From the NCBI RefSeq assembly GCF_002999335.1, contig NW_020312165.1, positions 1 through 58,813 on the forward strand: a stretch of DNA of 58,813 nucleotides, given 5' to 3'. Shown one piece after another: positions 47,813-58,813 of this stretch. The translations under genes were made by a program, and so were the position numbers. A model generated the notes under the pieces. It did not search any database. It was not told where the DNA came from and saw only the letters and a program-made list of their open reading frames with translations. This DNA comes from Cyclospora cayetanensis (lineage: Eukaryota; Apicomplexa; Conoidasida; Eucoccidiorida; Eimeriidae). Positions within the stretch are counted from its first letter, which is position 1, and the number at the start of each line of letters is the position of its first letter.

Positions 47813-50706
47813 ATGGGAGCCGTCCGCAACAAGAAGCTCGCACGAGCTGTACAGCAAAACAAACACGATGATGAGCTGCTGGTACCGACTACCGACACGA
47901 CGGAGGTTCAACAACGTGCTAACATCCGCAATGACGCAAAAGGAAGGACAGAAGACTTCAAGCTCGCCGCCTCCATTTGCCTCTTCCTAATCGGCTACTG
48001 TGGCCAGCCCATCCTTGTGAGCTCCAGAAAAAAATCCGCTTTTCTCTTATTTACTCTTATACGCCTGCTTTTTGTGTGACCTTGGTGCCGCCGTTGCATG
48101 CATCACCGCTTGTGCTATGGGGAGATGATGCTCGCAGGTGGACTACTGCAGATTTCAAGGCGTCGCCAGCGTGCGTGCTCTGCCCCCTTTTCTTGACTTG
48201 ACCGCTACGGCTTCCCTCTCGACAGCTTTCACAGTGCTGCATGCGCTCGGAGCCATACGCGCCAGAAGTTTTGCGTTGCGCGTGTATGACTCAGTTTATA
48301 CATACATGTGCGTACATGTATGCAACAATCTGTACAGGCGAGCACGTTTCTGTTTCTCCTACCCCACTTCCTCGGAATGGTTATCGCCGGATCTCTTCCG
48401 ATATCCGCGAGTTCAAGCAACCCCAAGGCCAGGGGGCAGCTCCGCAAGTACAGAAAAACTGCCCCTATCGTTTGCAACTCGACATTGCAGCTTTGACAGC
48501 TCTCTGCAGCTGTCTTCCACAGGACGAGCGTGTCGCTAGCCTGTGCTGCCTCTGCGCTTGTCGCTGCTGCTGCTGCAGTCCTCGCCTTTGGAGACGCGCG
48601 TTCAGACTGGCTCTGATCGATCTGAGCCACCAGCTGCTTGAAAAAGGCGAGTAGGACCGTTAAGGCTCCCCTGCCTGGTGCCCTCCAGCCACACCAGCTA
48701 AGAAGTAGACGGTGTCAGACAGCTCACACGTGTCTCCAGGAGGCTTGCGGCTATTGCTATGCTTGCTGACGCTCACCTGCTTCTGCTGCTGCCGCAAGTC
48801 TCTTTTACTTGCCGCAGCTGGACTTGTGCTGTGCGGCTCGGGAGTGTACATCCTGCTGAGCAGCACGTCGATTGTATGGACAGCCGTCCTCTCAGCGCTG
48901 ATTCTTGGGAGGTACTGCAGTTGGCTATGACCTATCCCACCAGCAGCTTCACAGAGAGCAGCTTTGGCCGTGTCTGAATTCTTCTAGAGCTTACGTGCAA
49001 GAGTTGTAACAGGACGTAAGACACAGCGCCCACAGAGTGCTTTTGGGTGACCTCGCAGGAGTTACACGGCGCTGCAGTATTTCAGCCTCTCCCTCATAGT
49101 TGTTGGCGTATCGATTAAGGTAAGCAGAAAAGAAGAACCCTCACCAATGTGAAAGCAGCACGCATACCTGCGTCAGAATAGCTAGCTCAACCCTACGGGT
49201 GTTTCTTGTGGGATGCTGGTGTAAGGACACCTCTACTTACTCCCTGCATCAAGTTGCATCTCGTCTACGCAGTAAAGTTTCCCGGACCTTGCTTGTGGCG
49301 GTTCGTGTAGGCATCAAACTTGACGGCTTCCTTCACGAATGAAGAGGCTCTAGGGATGCTTCTGTCGCTCCTTGCTGCCGTTCTCGTGAGGCGCTGTTAC
49401 CCTTCGTTGGTGCCTGGAACCAGCGGAAGCGGCTGGTTCGCAGTTTTCTGAATGCTGCTTCAGCGGCAGCCTCACCACGATGGGCTGCTGCGTTCAATGC
49501 ATTTTATTGGATATGCAGCAAGGCCTGACCTTTGTGCTAAACGAGCGGTTCATGGAAGACACTGAGGAACCCATCACTGGCCTAAACTTGGTCTTCATGC
49601 TGGGGTACATACAGCTGCCGCTACACCCGCTGCTCTAGCTACTCCCTTCCCCTGCGTTTTGAGCGCTGCAGCGACTACAGCGCGTGTCTTCGCCGTTTCT
49701 GCTCTGTCTACCCTCAGAACAATCAGCTCCTTGCTCCTATTGCTCTGGACGTGCGTATGGACGCTGCCCCAGGTACGGCAGCTAGCCTGCGTCCCCTAGT
49801 ATCACCCGTTCGAGACATACAGCTGGTGAGCGCTCCAGCGTTGCCATTCGTCCCCCGTCTTCCCCTTTCGGAGGTGCCGTCTGGCTGGAAAGGCTCTGGA
49901 AAGCCCTGTGCTGTCGCAGTGATCCCTTGCATGTAGCGGGGGGTGCCTCGTGGCAGGACATGTGGTGTTGCATGCAGCTTGACACACTGATTCTGAGCCG
50001 CGTTCGGGCTCAAGGCGGCGAGTGGGGGACCATTGCATGCCTGCTGTCGCTGCTGCTCGTTTGCGGAGCATTGCACTCCGCCACAATGTGGTATATCATT
50101 TCTCGCCTTGGTAAGTCAGCGGCGCGTGCTGCTGCTGTAGCTGCTGCTTGACGCTGCCCCGACGGTGCCTCCGCGTCTGCGGCATGTGAACCGCGTTTCC
50201 CTGTATTTAGCCGCGAGTCTTGCAGGCAGGCTTCTCCTTCGCACGGTGCTTCTTCTCGCAGCGCATAGTGGCGCAAGCATTCGCGTGTGCTATGATGCTG
50301 CATGCTGGTGGTCTTTTGTGTTCTTGCCTTCTGGGAATACAGGAGCCGTTACATCGGGCGCCCTGAAAGGCTGCAAGGCTGCAGCAGTCGTGGTACTGAG
50401 TCACGTCCTCTTCTGTAGCGCACAGGTCAGAAGCTGCCAGCGTCTGCTTCCCTGCCGCTCTCTGTGCTGTCGATTGCGTGTTTCCTTGTTCCCTCGCACG
50501 TTCTCCTCTGGGGCATCTACCTGCGTGACGCAAGTAGGCCATGAGGGCTTTCCGCGCAATGAATGTACAGTCTTATGCCGCACATGTCGGGCATGCGTTT
50601 GCTACTGCTGGTGGTGTCGTTGCAGGAAACCCAGTGTGTGGACCTGCGTAAGGGTATTGCTGCAGTCGTTTGTATAACTGGGGTGGTGTTGCACTCGCTG
50701 CTTTGA
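47813..50706 (+). CDS. Drug/metabolite-transporter superfamily protein (SLC35-like), complete, 11 exons
   Basis: Exons: 47813-48016, 48138-48170, 48338-48447, 48579-48646, 48818-48911, 49059-49119, 49444-49604, 49718-49772, 49957-50110, 50343-50425, 50626-50706. Phases agree throughout and give 367 aa. About ten hydrophobic segments are visible, including KLAASICLFLIGYCGQPILV, ASTFLFLLPHFLGMVIAGSL, LALIDLSHQLLEKAGLVLCG followed by SGVYILLSSTSIVWTAVLSA, YFSLSLIVVGVSI, TISSLLLLLWTC, IACLLSLLLVCGALHSATM, AAAVVVLSHVLFCSAQ and GIAAVVCITGVVLHSLL. The S-S-T..W-T-A..S-A-L-x-L-x-R element and the closing AVTSGALKGCKAA then V-L-H-S-L-L pattern are typical of DMT/nucleotide-sugar transporters. Substrate unknown; location likely Golgi, ER or another endomembrane. 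The N-terminus is cytosolic and lacks a signal peptide. Exon 2 is only 33 nt. Intron 4 has a GC donor. Confidence 0.82.
48647..48817 (+). other. Putative GC-AG intron of the transporter gene
   Basis: Exon 48579-48646 ends GAAAAAG and the intron starts GCGAGT, a match to the GC-donor consensus; the acceptor is TTGCCGCAG. Phase (1 + 2) and protein continuity (LLEK|AGLVLCG) both require this border. The only nearby GT donor (GAGTAGGA) gives the wrong phase. Confidence 0.6.
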
Positions 50707-50985
50707 AGGGGAATGCGGAACGAAGGCGTTGCACTGAAGCCCCCGTGCTGAAGGTGCCTCCCGCGCACAAAACCTTCTTTGGCAGTAAAGCTCTAGCACC
50801 CAGTTCTTGAGGCTAGGTGGTTTACGCAATGGATGCTGGACGTATTTTATGTATATCTATATAGCTAGCACTCTACTGGCGTGGATAGCGAGAGGGGCGT
50901 GGCGGCGTCGTACAGAAGGAGGCAATGGTGGGAGGCAGTCCAGACAAGGTGCAATCTAGCTGGCACTAAGCTAACGGCCTAATAG
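50707..50985. terminator. Short 3'-3' intergenic spacer
   Basis: 280 bp between the transporter stop (TGA, 50,704-50,706) and the probable stop of the minus gene (TAG ending at 50,986). No open frame of interest. It includes a short TATGTATATCTATATAGC AT-rich patch that could hold polyadenylation signals; none is certain. Confidence 0.3.
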
Positions 50986-53108
50986 CTACCTGACAGCACA
51001 GGCAGGGCAAGAAACCATCAGAAGGCGTGCCTCTAGCATCGCGAGCAGCCCAAGCGCTGCAGCAAGGGATGCCGCTACATGGGCAGCGGCTGCTGCTGGA
51101 GCAAGCAGCGCTCGAACGGGACGAAAAATCACGCTTGCTTGCTACCCTCCCGCGTCGCACGAGGAACATACACATTGGTTGTTGGTACATGACGTGAAAG
51201 GACGCTGAGCGGCAAAAACTTGGATGCCAACAGGATTCATCTTCGTTGGGGGCACCCAAGGGCACCGCAGTCAATATACTCAGTCCTGTCGCCGATGCAA
51301 AGGCTGCTGCGGCTCAGACACTCCACTGGGCTGCCCATTCCAAGCAGCTCCAGCGCTGCAGACGGGGGACTGTCACATCCGAAGGGAGTACAGAGATCAA
51401 CGTGACTTCCATGAATCCTGCGATGCGCATCGCCAGCTTCCCAGCAGCAAGTCCGGGGTAGCTGGCGCTGCCAGCGTGGCTGTGGCAGTTCGTGTTTGTT
51501 GCCACCCTTATCGAAGGCATGCAGCAGCAGCTCCAGAAGGTAAGGTCCGTCTTTGGCTGTATACTTGTAATCCTCCTGCTGGCCGGTATGGAAGCTGCAG
51601 AGGCTTCCCCGAAAATCCGCTGTCTGCTGCTGCTCTGCTGAGGCAGCAGGGGGGGCCTGCAGGAGCTGGAAGTAGCAAAAGAGAGACTCTGGCTCGGCAG
51701 CGCGTTTCACAGTTGACACGTGATGCTGCAGCAGTGCAACGAGGAGCGCCTGGTCGCCGCTTGGAAGCTTGCTGCTGCTATCTTGCTGCGTGTGTGAATG
51801 CGGGAACGAAATGCTCACAAGGTCTAAGAGAGACAGAAGGGCTCCCAGCACGCGCCACTGCAGCAACCGCAGACAGCTCTTCCTCAGCGCTGGCGCGGCG
51901 GGGAGACTTTGGAGGGGCAGCAGCTCGCAGAGACGCTGCAGCACAACACGCACATACAGGCGCCAGCAAGAGCAGTAGGGGCACAAGCAAAGCTAGTAAA
52001 AGGACGGGAGCATCCTGGCGGCTGCAGTCAGCTGCAAAATGCAGTTTTTTCAAGCTGCTTCCACGGAATGCCTTCTCTGTGCGGCATTTTCAAACGTGGA
52101 CGAACAACAGCAGCGGTCCCACAAAGTTCAACAGTGGCACACCATTAACATCTCCCTGGCGCGTTGATCGTTCTGTTGCTTTTGAGCCTCGAGTCCTCCT
52201 TTCGCTCTACTTCGTTCTGCTGCCTGTAGCAGCAGCCGCTCAGCGGCGAGCTCTACTGCAGCCTTAGCTGCCACGAACCCCAGCAAAGCCACAGAGGCTT
52301 CTGCCTTCTCGAGGCAGCCTTCGACTTGAACAAGCGCCCTCCAAACACCGCCTTCTTCTGCCACTGCTGCTCCTGAGTGAAGCCTGCCCGTGCCGCTACT
52401 CCCGCTGTTGGCGCACGACACTGACAAAGCGCTTAATGACCCCCTCGGCGTTGCTGATGCCCCCGCGGCAGAGGCAGGGGAGGCTGGACAGTAAAACACA
52501 AGTGCTGCCGTGGAAGGCTCCAGGGTTTGCACTGTCCCCCTCTCATCGGGCTGCCGTGCCTGAGCCCACTCTGCGCATGCAGATGAGCCGCCTTTACGGC
52601 TGGGAACTTTGCTTTCGTCTCCTAGTGAGGCCTCTGTAGAGCACTCGGGTGTAGCGACGGTGCACGGCTGCTCTGTGACGGGGGCTGGCAGCCTCTCGGT
52701 TTTTGAGGGAATCCCAAAGAGGCCCCACTTCGGAAGCGTCTGCGGGGAGTTGGACCCTGTCGAAGATGGGGCGTAGGCTGAAACGGGGGGAGAAGAGCCA
52801 AGCAGAGGTCCTTCCTTTCCTTTCTTCCCTACATGGCACCCGTCGGTCTTACAACACAGCTCGGAACGCGGCAGGGAGTGCAAATTGGAAAGTGGCGCCG
52901 TCTTCCTATGAAATCGTGACTTTTGAGTGCTGGCAGAAGTAAACAAAACTTGAGGGCTCTGTGGTGTCTGCGCAGACACCGCAGGAGTAGCCGATGCATT
53001 GGAGGCCCCCCGCCGCTGCCAGCCAAAAAGGAAACCCATGTGGCCAACTCGCCTTAGGCCGAAACAAATGGCGCCGCAGCAGGAAATAGTCAAATACGAG
53101 TGCCGACA
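50986..53108 (-). CDS. Unrecognised multi-exon gene
   Basis: Best exons: 53108-53053 (SALVFDYFLLRRHLFRPK), 52967-52143 (275 codons, Ser/Pro/Ala-rich, ending in a helical stretch AAKAAVELAAERLLLQAAER) and one starting 51935 (RLCELLPLQSLPAAPALRKS, then VLGALLSLLDLVSISF). These join in phase. The last ends somewhere near 51,540 after PYLLELLLHAFDK. A hydrophobic frame ending in TAG at 50,986 (LGLLAMLEARLLMVSC) may be the final exon. No family was recognised; a peroxin-3-like helical protein was considered and not supported. The 53108 exon would need a GC donor (AAG|GCGAGT) to join the next. A further 5' exon is required; a frame at 53,456-53,286 (RTGETHWHFDGEDRNG) is a candidate. Confidence 0.4.
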
Positions 53109-53469
53109 CTGGAACAAAGGAGATGACGCTCCTCTAAGAAGACCTTCCCCGTGATCACCCCCTTCGTTGGACTGGTCGTCTGCTGGCTATTGTTGCAAGG
53201 CAACCAGGGAAAAAAGGAAATCCAGAGGAACTACAGAAAGCCAAACGTAAGCAAAACACCCTATTTCTTCTTAAAATAATCTTTTTCACCCTGGTTTCCT
53301 AGTTCTCGCAGCCACGCGAAGCGCCGCGGTGAACGACTTCTGAACCTGCAGCATTGTTGACCACGGGTCACCTTCCAACACGCCATTCCTGTCTTCCCCG
53401 TCAAAGTGCCAATGCGTTTCGCCCGTTCGGTTGCACATAAAGCGCATTAATTTTTTTGTTCCGTATCTC

Positions 53470-53649
53470 ACCGTATTTTGCAGTACATCCCACTAAATTT
53501 GTTTTGTAGCGTCACTGCGACAGAAACCTGGTACCCCCAGAACTGTAAATTGCTCAGTCTACCGTATTTTGCAGTACAGCCCACTAAATTTGCTTTGAAG
53601 CATCACTGCGACAAAAACCTAGTACCCCTGGAACCGTAAATTGCTCAGT
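53470..53649. repeat. Tandem direct repeat, two 89-bp copies (91-bp spacing)
   Basis: Copies at 53,470-53,558 and 53,561-53,649 begin ACCGTATTTTGCAGTACA and end GTAAATTGCTCAGT, differing at about a dozen positions. The repeat is not simple-sequence. It lies in the gap between two minus-strand genes and could be promoter-proximal for the gene to its left. Confidence 0.9.
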
Positions 53650-53887
53650 GCAGGATAAGGTGCGAAGACATAGTCATTGCTCTGGTGTACAAACGCCGCA
53701 AAACTGTTTGCAGGCCACCCCTATTGCCTGAAAAGATGTAGACTTCTCTCCGTCTGCATTGCAGCTGCTCCTGCAGCTGCAGCTCAGGTTCTCCTGCACC
53801 GCCATTGGCAGCAGGGAAAAGTTCAGTGTGTATACCTAGAACCAGTACGCAGATATATTCACTGTTTTAGGCGTGAGTACCATGGCT

Positions 53888-56114
53888 CTACCATCCGCTC
53901 TCTGCTGGCAGCCACACGCTGTCATACACGACCTGGCTGGGAACGAGGCCGGCAGCCGCAGCGGCTGCCGCTGCAGCTGCAGCCGCTCCTCTCTTTCTGG
54001 GTTGCCATGTTTCCGGCTGCTGCGGAAGAGCCATACCTTGCCAAAGTTGATCTGCCGATAGGACAGTTGCAATGGGGGCGTTAGGCGCAGGATGTCTGAG
54101 TGTTGCTGCTTCAGCTTCTGCTTGCTGTTGCGCTGTAACGGTTGCAGCTGTGTTGCTACTGCTGGGGATGGCGGTCGGCTCATAAACGCCTGCAGCAACA
54201 CGAGCCGACGATGGGTGCAAATAAAATGGTGTTACCCATCGCATGTATCGATGCACAAGCGCGTGTGTAGCCAGCAAACACGATCAGCAATTAGAATAGC
54301 GACAAACCCACAACCGGCCCTGAAAACAATGCGGCTCGTCTCCCTTAGTGTAGCAGGAAACACACTGTCAACAACTGCGACACACGCATTACACGAATGA
54401 GGGCCTTACCAGCGCAGCAGGGGCCTGTACATCGGTTGGCGGTACTTCTGCCAGAGCGGCTAATCGCCCAAGCTACACCAGCTGATGCACAGCAACCGGC
54501 AGCTCCCAACAGCAATAGCGGATGCGCTTCTGATGTAGCTGCTGCCGCTGCCTCTCCAGCAGCCATAAATGGCCTTAAAAGCTCGCAAATGATGTCTCTC
54601 AAGGCACCAAGAACTGCGCCTTCCTCCACTCGCTGTTGTTGTTGGTGCTCTTGTCGCTGTTGATCTTGCTGTTGATGAGATTGTTGCTCTTGTCGCTGTC
54701 GATGCAATTGTTGCTCTTCTTGCTGTTTCTGCTCCTGTTGATGCAATTGTTGCTCTTCTTGCTGTTCTTGCTGCTGTTGATGCAATTGTTGCTCGTGCTG
54801 TTGATGCAATTGTTGCTCTTCTTGCTGTTCTTGCTGCTGTTGATGCAATTGTTGCTCTTCTTGCTGTTCTTGCTGCTGTTGATGCAGCTGTTGCTCTTCT
54901 TGCTGTTGCGCCTTCAAGCCGCTGTGGCTTTCTCGGGTCGCCCCCATAAGCGATGCGCGCTGCTGCTGTGTCTCGTGTGCGTGCTGCAGTTCCTGGCGAC
55001 TCTGAGTCGAAGGTTCACCAATTATTGACACCTGCGCTACGGGCAGTGGAGGCCTCTCCTCACCTCCGAAGTGAAGGCACAGAGAAGCATGCAGCGGCTC
55101 AGCGGACTGGTCATAGTCTGTTGTGGCTGCTGCAGGGGCGCCTGTAAACTGCCGAGTCAGCACACCTTCAGGCAGCAAGGGAGTGAAGGGATGCCTCCAG
55201 CAGGAGGCCTTCCCCCTTCGACGGCAGGCGGTAGTTCCTCGAGCCTCGAAGTCTCCGGAAGAATACACGTCCTCTGCTGCTGTCAGCAGAGAGGGTGTCT
55301 TCGCAGCAGCAGCAGCAACAGCGACAGCAGCCCTCGCCGCTACTTCCGCAGGCAGGTTTTGAGCGCGTTGCAGCAGCAGCAACGAAATCGGGAGATCCAA
55401 AGAAGCCCCCTTGTGCTGCAGCTGGTGCGCTGCAACATCCGCTAGGATTCTCAGAGGTGCGGCCGTAGCTGCTGCTGCTGCTGCTGCTGCATCGGGGTGG
55501 GCTGCAAGAGAGAAGTAGTAATGGTAGTTCCGACTTCCCCCCCCCGCCCCCAATTTCTGCGGCTGCAGTTGCTGGAATTTCCTCCTCCTCGTGCTCGCCG
55601 TAGGGGCCTCCGCTGCTGGCGCAGACACCGCGAAAGGGGGCCCTGTGCATGCGGCAGCCTGCTGCTGCTGCGCTTGCCCCTGCTGGTGCTGCATGGGATG
55701 GGCTGCAAGAACGGTGTTCAGAGGCAGAGGATGTGTCGTGTGCACGTACAGCCGAATTCTCCAGCCGTCCTGCTCAGACGAAAGGGTCTCTATGGCACTC
55801 ACCCGAACAGCAGTCTGCTGAGACTGCAGGGCCTGATCGAGGAGCTGCGGCTTGTGTACGCAGGAAGGAGCAGAACAGGTGAGGCTGGCTGGTTGCAGAG
55901 GCTGCTTCTGGTTCGGAGGCTTTCTAGCCGCTGCTGCAGGTGCCGCATGAGACCCTAAGGCTGCCGGTGCCCCCCCGCGACGTCCCATGGCAGCTGCACC
56001 CCACAGTCTCGGTAAAGGGCAGTACCCCTGCTGCTGCTGCTGCTGCTGCTGCAGCAACATGGGAAGCAGCAGCAGCAGCGGCACTGCCGTCCTCAGGGGG
56101 CCTGTGCGTCGCAT
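53888..56114 (-). CDS. Two-exon protein of 668 aa with signal peptide, Q/E/H tandem repeat and C-terminal membrane segment
   Basis: Exons 56114-54410 and 54189-53888 join in phase (GCTG|GTAAGG donor, GCTGCAG acceptor). The start is the ATG of MRRTGPLRTAVPLLLLLPML, a good signal peptide, followed by a CAG-encoded Gln run. The middle holds alternating ordered parts (VRVSAIETLSSEQDGWRIRL, then YVHTTHPLPLNTVLAAHP; GPYYF-like SRNYHYYFSLAAHPDA) and Ala runs. Residues about 400-500 are a degenerate 13-residue repeat of the type QQEEQQLHQQQQE. A hydrophobic segment HPLLLLGAAGCCASAGVAWA precedes a final soluble part ending SVWLPAESGW. No family was recognised. Signal peptide plus single C-terminal hydrophobic segment suggest a type I membrane protein of the secretory route, or apicoplast/organelle import. 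An upstream in-frame GTG is not used because the ATG fits the signal peptide. Confidence 0.6.
54640..54915. repeat. In-frame coding minisatellite, 39-bp type (Gln/Glu/His)
   Basis: TTGTTGCTCTTCTTGCTGTT-type tandem units on the plus strand. On the minus coding strand they give CAGCAGGAAGAGCAACAATT units, translated as QQEEQQLHQQQQE. At least five recognisable copies with length variants. Repeat number probably varies between isolates. Confidence 0.85.
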
Positions 56115-58319
56115 CTCCTGTTTGGGGTCGCCTGGCTGCGGCGGCCGCACGAGGCGCCACACTGCGGTGTCTGACGGACTCTCTCTCCGTCTGGTCCTAC
56201 TTCTCTAGCAGCCGATTTAATGAGTCGAGAAGAAAAGAAAAGAGAACAGAGTGCTCGGAGCAGCAGAAAATCGCCCGTCTTCTACATGTCTCCGCGTTGA
56301 GCTGGTGGCTGCTGGGGGGCCCCTGGACACCCGCCCGCGTTCGGGTTCAGCCGTACAACTGGCAGGCCCCCTGTCGATCTGTCGGGTGATGACATCGGTT
56401 TATTCTTTTAAGTGCCTCCTTGCCTTCCGCTTTCAAGCCGAAATGTTGTTTTGCATGTCCGTCGGCTCATATATTGTCGCGACAGGGAGGCAGCTCATCA
56501 CCCCCTCCCTAGCTTGCGTAACGCAGTGCAGATCCGTCTGTAGAGTACACTTGGGCAATGCAACCCTTGCCCATCCCCCTTGCCCCCCTCCCGACAGCAA
56601 ATCGCTTTTCTGCACCCTCGGAACTCGGCGGGTACAGAATACTTGGGCTGTGTGCACCCTGGAGTCACTGCACTCCAACCGCAACACAAAGTTGTAAGAC
56701 AGTTACTGGACTCCCGTGGAAGTAGCTCCGCTCCTTCTGTGGTCCCGTCCGTCAGGCGTCCCACATAAGAAGACGGGCGCAGCAAGGGAGTGCGGAGTTG
56801 CACTTTCTGAATACTTCGAGCCTTTATGGCCGTTTGAAAGACGCATGCCATACACACACACACGTTGCGTTATTTTGTGTAGAGCTGAGAATACGTAGCA
56901 CTACAGATACGTACGACCAACATAAAAACCAGTGGGTAACTTCTTTGTTAATTCTGAATGGTACATTGCTAGTATCCTAGCAAGGGCTAGGCATTGCTTC
57001 GCCCGCTACATACCCAGGGCACCCTCTTCTCGTCATTGTGCCAAGAAGCTCGAGGCTGCCTCTTTGCACTGATTGAGGTGTCGAAAGGACCACCTTATCA
57101 GACGTCAGGCAGCTGGATTCAACTGGTGGCTTCCTTTCTTAGTGGCCTAGGAACATATGCTCCTTTCCATGATCACGACGAAAGCTCATGTGCGAGTTAC
57201 CTTGTAGCCTCCATATCATTCTGCTTTGTGCCACGACCCTGGACCGTGTCAGAGGAAACAGCCCTTTGTTTCAGCTCATTCGTTGTCTCTAGGCTCGTTG
57301 CATTCATCAATTACTCTGAGTATCCCCCGCACAGCTCGGGTGGAAACGGTACTACAGCCAGGCAAAAGCCATCCTTTAGCACGGTTTTATTTGACTAAGA
57401 ATAAACAGATATTGATTGTGCGACTTGATTTCCACATACGCTACTGCGCGCACGGGCACAGACAGCCCTTCTTCTTGAACTGAACTAGCTTACTCTGCAG
57501 CATATGTTTTAGGTGCAGTTGGATGTTGATGAATGCTTGGAGCTCTGCGGATGCAGCAGTGTACACTGTAGCTTTCTCTCCTCACGCCAAAATCCTGCAT
57601 GGTGAAAGTAGGGATGAGGCTAATGGAGCTTTTTACAGGGTCACTTAGCATCTGCTACTTGGTGCCGCTTTGGGTTTGGGGCCTTGAGGCTCTCCAGACG
57701 GCGTCCAGAGTTGAATCACTTTAGCCACGACGCTGCATCCGGATGACATCCTACGCAATAGGCAAACTAGCAACCGAAACAAAGACTATCAATAACCGCA
57801 GCTTTGAGTTCAGCTACCTGTAGGAAAAAGGGAAAGCGCCAGACAAGAGACGCGTCCAGGGAAGTGCTGCTACCCACAGATAAGAAGGATTGCCGCCGAT
57901 GAGAGAACAGCCGCAAAAAGACACTCCATAAATGTGGTGCTTCGTCGTGTACGTCCTAGAGAAGCCACGACGAGGGATTAACATTTCGACAACTTTCATT
58001 TTTTGACTCCTCCTTTTTCGCACATCGTAGGCCTTTCTGTTGGCCTCCTCCCGTATATCCTGCATCCTTTACCGTTTCTACACACACAGTCTCTACCCTT
58101 TGCCTTACATGTTTCATATCTCATTGTCACCTCGCTGCTGGCTGCTTTATTGCTCCCAGACGTGCTTCTCTTTACCCATCTGCCTTTCCTACCGTATCGC
58201 CGTGCATCTGTGTCGTTGAGGAGACCACCACAGTTTTCAAGCCGTGTTTCTGCCCCCTTTTTTGCAGAAGTTGGGATCCTGCTCTTTCGTGCCCGCCCTT
58301 TCGTTCCCCGCCTCCCTCA
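56115..58319. other. Intergenic region, no gene recognised
   Basis: 2.2 kb upstream of both the minus gene at 56,114 and the plus exon at 58,320, so likely two promoters. No conserved domain in any frame. Long simple repeats are absent; a GGGGGGCCCC palindrome occurs at about 56,316. A (CACA)n remnant is at 56,852-56,861. Confidence 0.4.
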
Positions 58320-58475
58320 ATGGATCTGACAGGACCATTGCAACGTGCCCCTGTGCGACGGCTCCTATGTGTCTTTTGCACACAGTGCTTTTTGCGAGCG
58401 CTCAGCCTGCCAGAAGGAGCCCAGCTAGAGAAATTGCTACGGATCCCGCCTTTCCCTCCCCAACAGAGGGGCTAT
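58320..58475 (+). CDS. Probable first exon of a gene continuing past the right edge
   Basis: 52 codons from ATG (MDLTGPLQRAPVRRLLCVFC) to a strong GTAAGT donor after PPFPPQQRGY. The following plus-strand CT microsatellite has the orientation seen in introns of the other genes, which supports a plus-strand intron. No domain can be assigned from so short a piece; the pair of Cys (CVFCTQC) is suggestive only. Confidence 0.4.
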
Positions 58476-58556
58476 GTAAGTCTCCCCGTATCTTTGGCAG
58501 TTTGGTAGCATGGATTAGGCTATTTGGCAACGTATGTGTGTTTGTGTGTGTGTCCT

Positions 58557-58795
<239 letters not shown>

Positions 58796-58813
58796 CATCT
58801 CCATCCCCTCCAT

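Noticed and set aside
50986..53108. Peroxin-3 homologue
   Set aside because: Only a general helical character is shared; no PEX3 motif order or N-terminal membrane anchor was found.
54345..56162. Start of the secreted protein at 56,162
   Set aside because: The codon there is GTG; the ATG at 56,114 begins a canonical signal peptide.

Overview
The window looks like a chromosome fragment of a coccidian apicomplexan, most probably an Eimeria species. The reasons are intron-rich genes with short exons, CAG/CTG trinucleotide tracts that encode runs of Ala, Gln, Ser or Leu inside otherwise conserved proteins, long GA/CT microsatellites and minisatellites in introns, and a gene set typical of apicomplexan nuclear DNA. 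The species cannot be named from the sequence alone. No rRNA, tRNA, mobile element or CRISPR array was recognised.

Layout, left to right. (1) 1-18,772, minus strand: one giant multi-exon gene. Fifteen consecutive exons between 16,697 and 406 join in phase and encode about 3,520 residues of a DUF3638/DUF3645-family protein (P-loop GSGKTT, acidic DEVDEV motif). Its 3' end runs off the left edge and its extreme N-terminus is unresolved. (2) 19,313-20,482, plus: an intronless secreted protein with an H-type-lectin-like C-terminus, head-to-head with gene 1. (3) 22,307-22,844, minus: exons of a probable BRCT-domain protein. (4) 24,298-26,290, minus: four in-phase exons of the ribosome-biogenesis GTPase EFL1/Ria1; everything after the G domain is missing. 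(5) 26.3-30.7 kb: a repeat-poor, AT-richer stretch without a confident gene. (6) 30,818-39,987, plus: a PPP-family Ser/Thr phosphatase with EF-hands and very long low-complexity extensions. (7) 41,686-46,054, minus: a complete 14-exon class B DnaJ/Hsp40 (349 aa). (8) 47,813-50,706, plus: a complete 11-exon drug/metabolite-transporter-superfamily protein (367 aa), one intron apparently GC-AG. (9) 50,986-53,108, minus: an unrecognised multi-exon gene. (10) 53,888-56,114, minus: a two-exon secreted or anchored protein of 668 aa with a Gln/Glu/His tandem repeat. (11) 58,320-58,475, plus: probable first exon of a gene leaving the right edge.

The genes do not form a pathway. They are housekeeping (EFL1 in 60S maturation, Hsp40 in protein folding, phosphatase signalling, transport) plus several uncharacterised or lineage-specific proteins. 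Three cross-cutting signals deserve attention: intronic simple repeats are almost always pyrimidine-rich on the sense strand of the host gene; the palindrome GGGGCCCC recurs far too often for chance; and CAG repeats repeatedly supply splice acceptors as well as homopolymer codons. Exon coordinates were derived by eye from conserved protein segments, GT(GC)/AG borders and phase bookkeeping.
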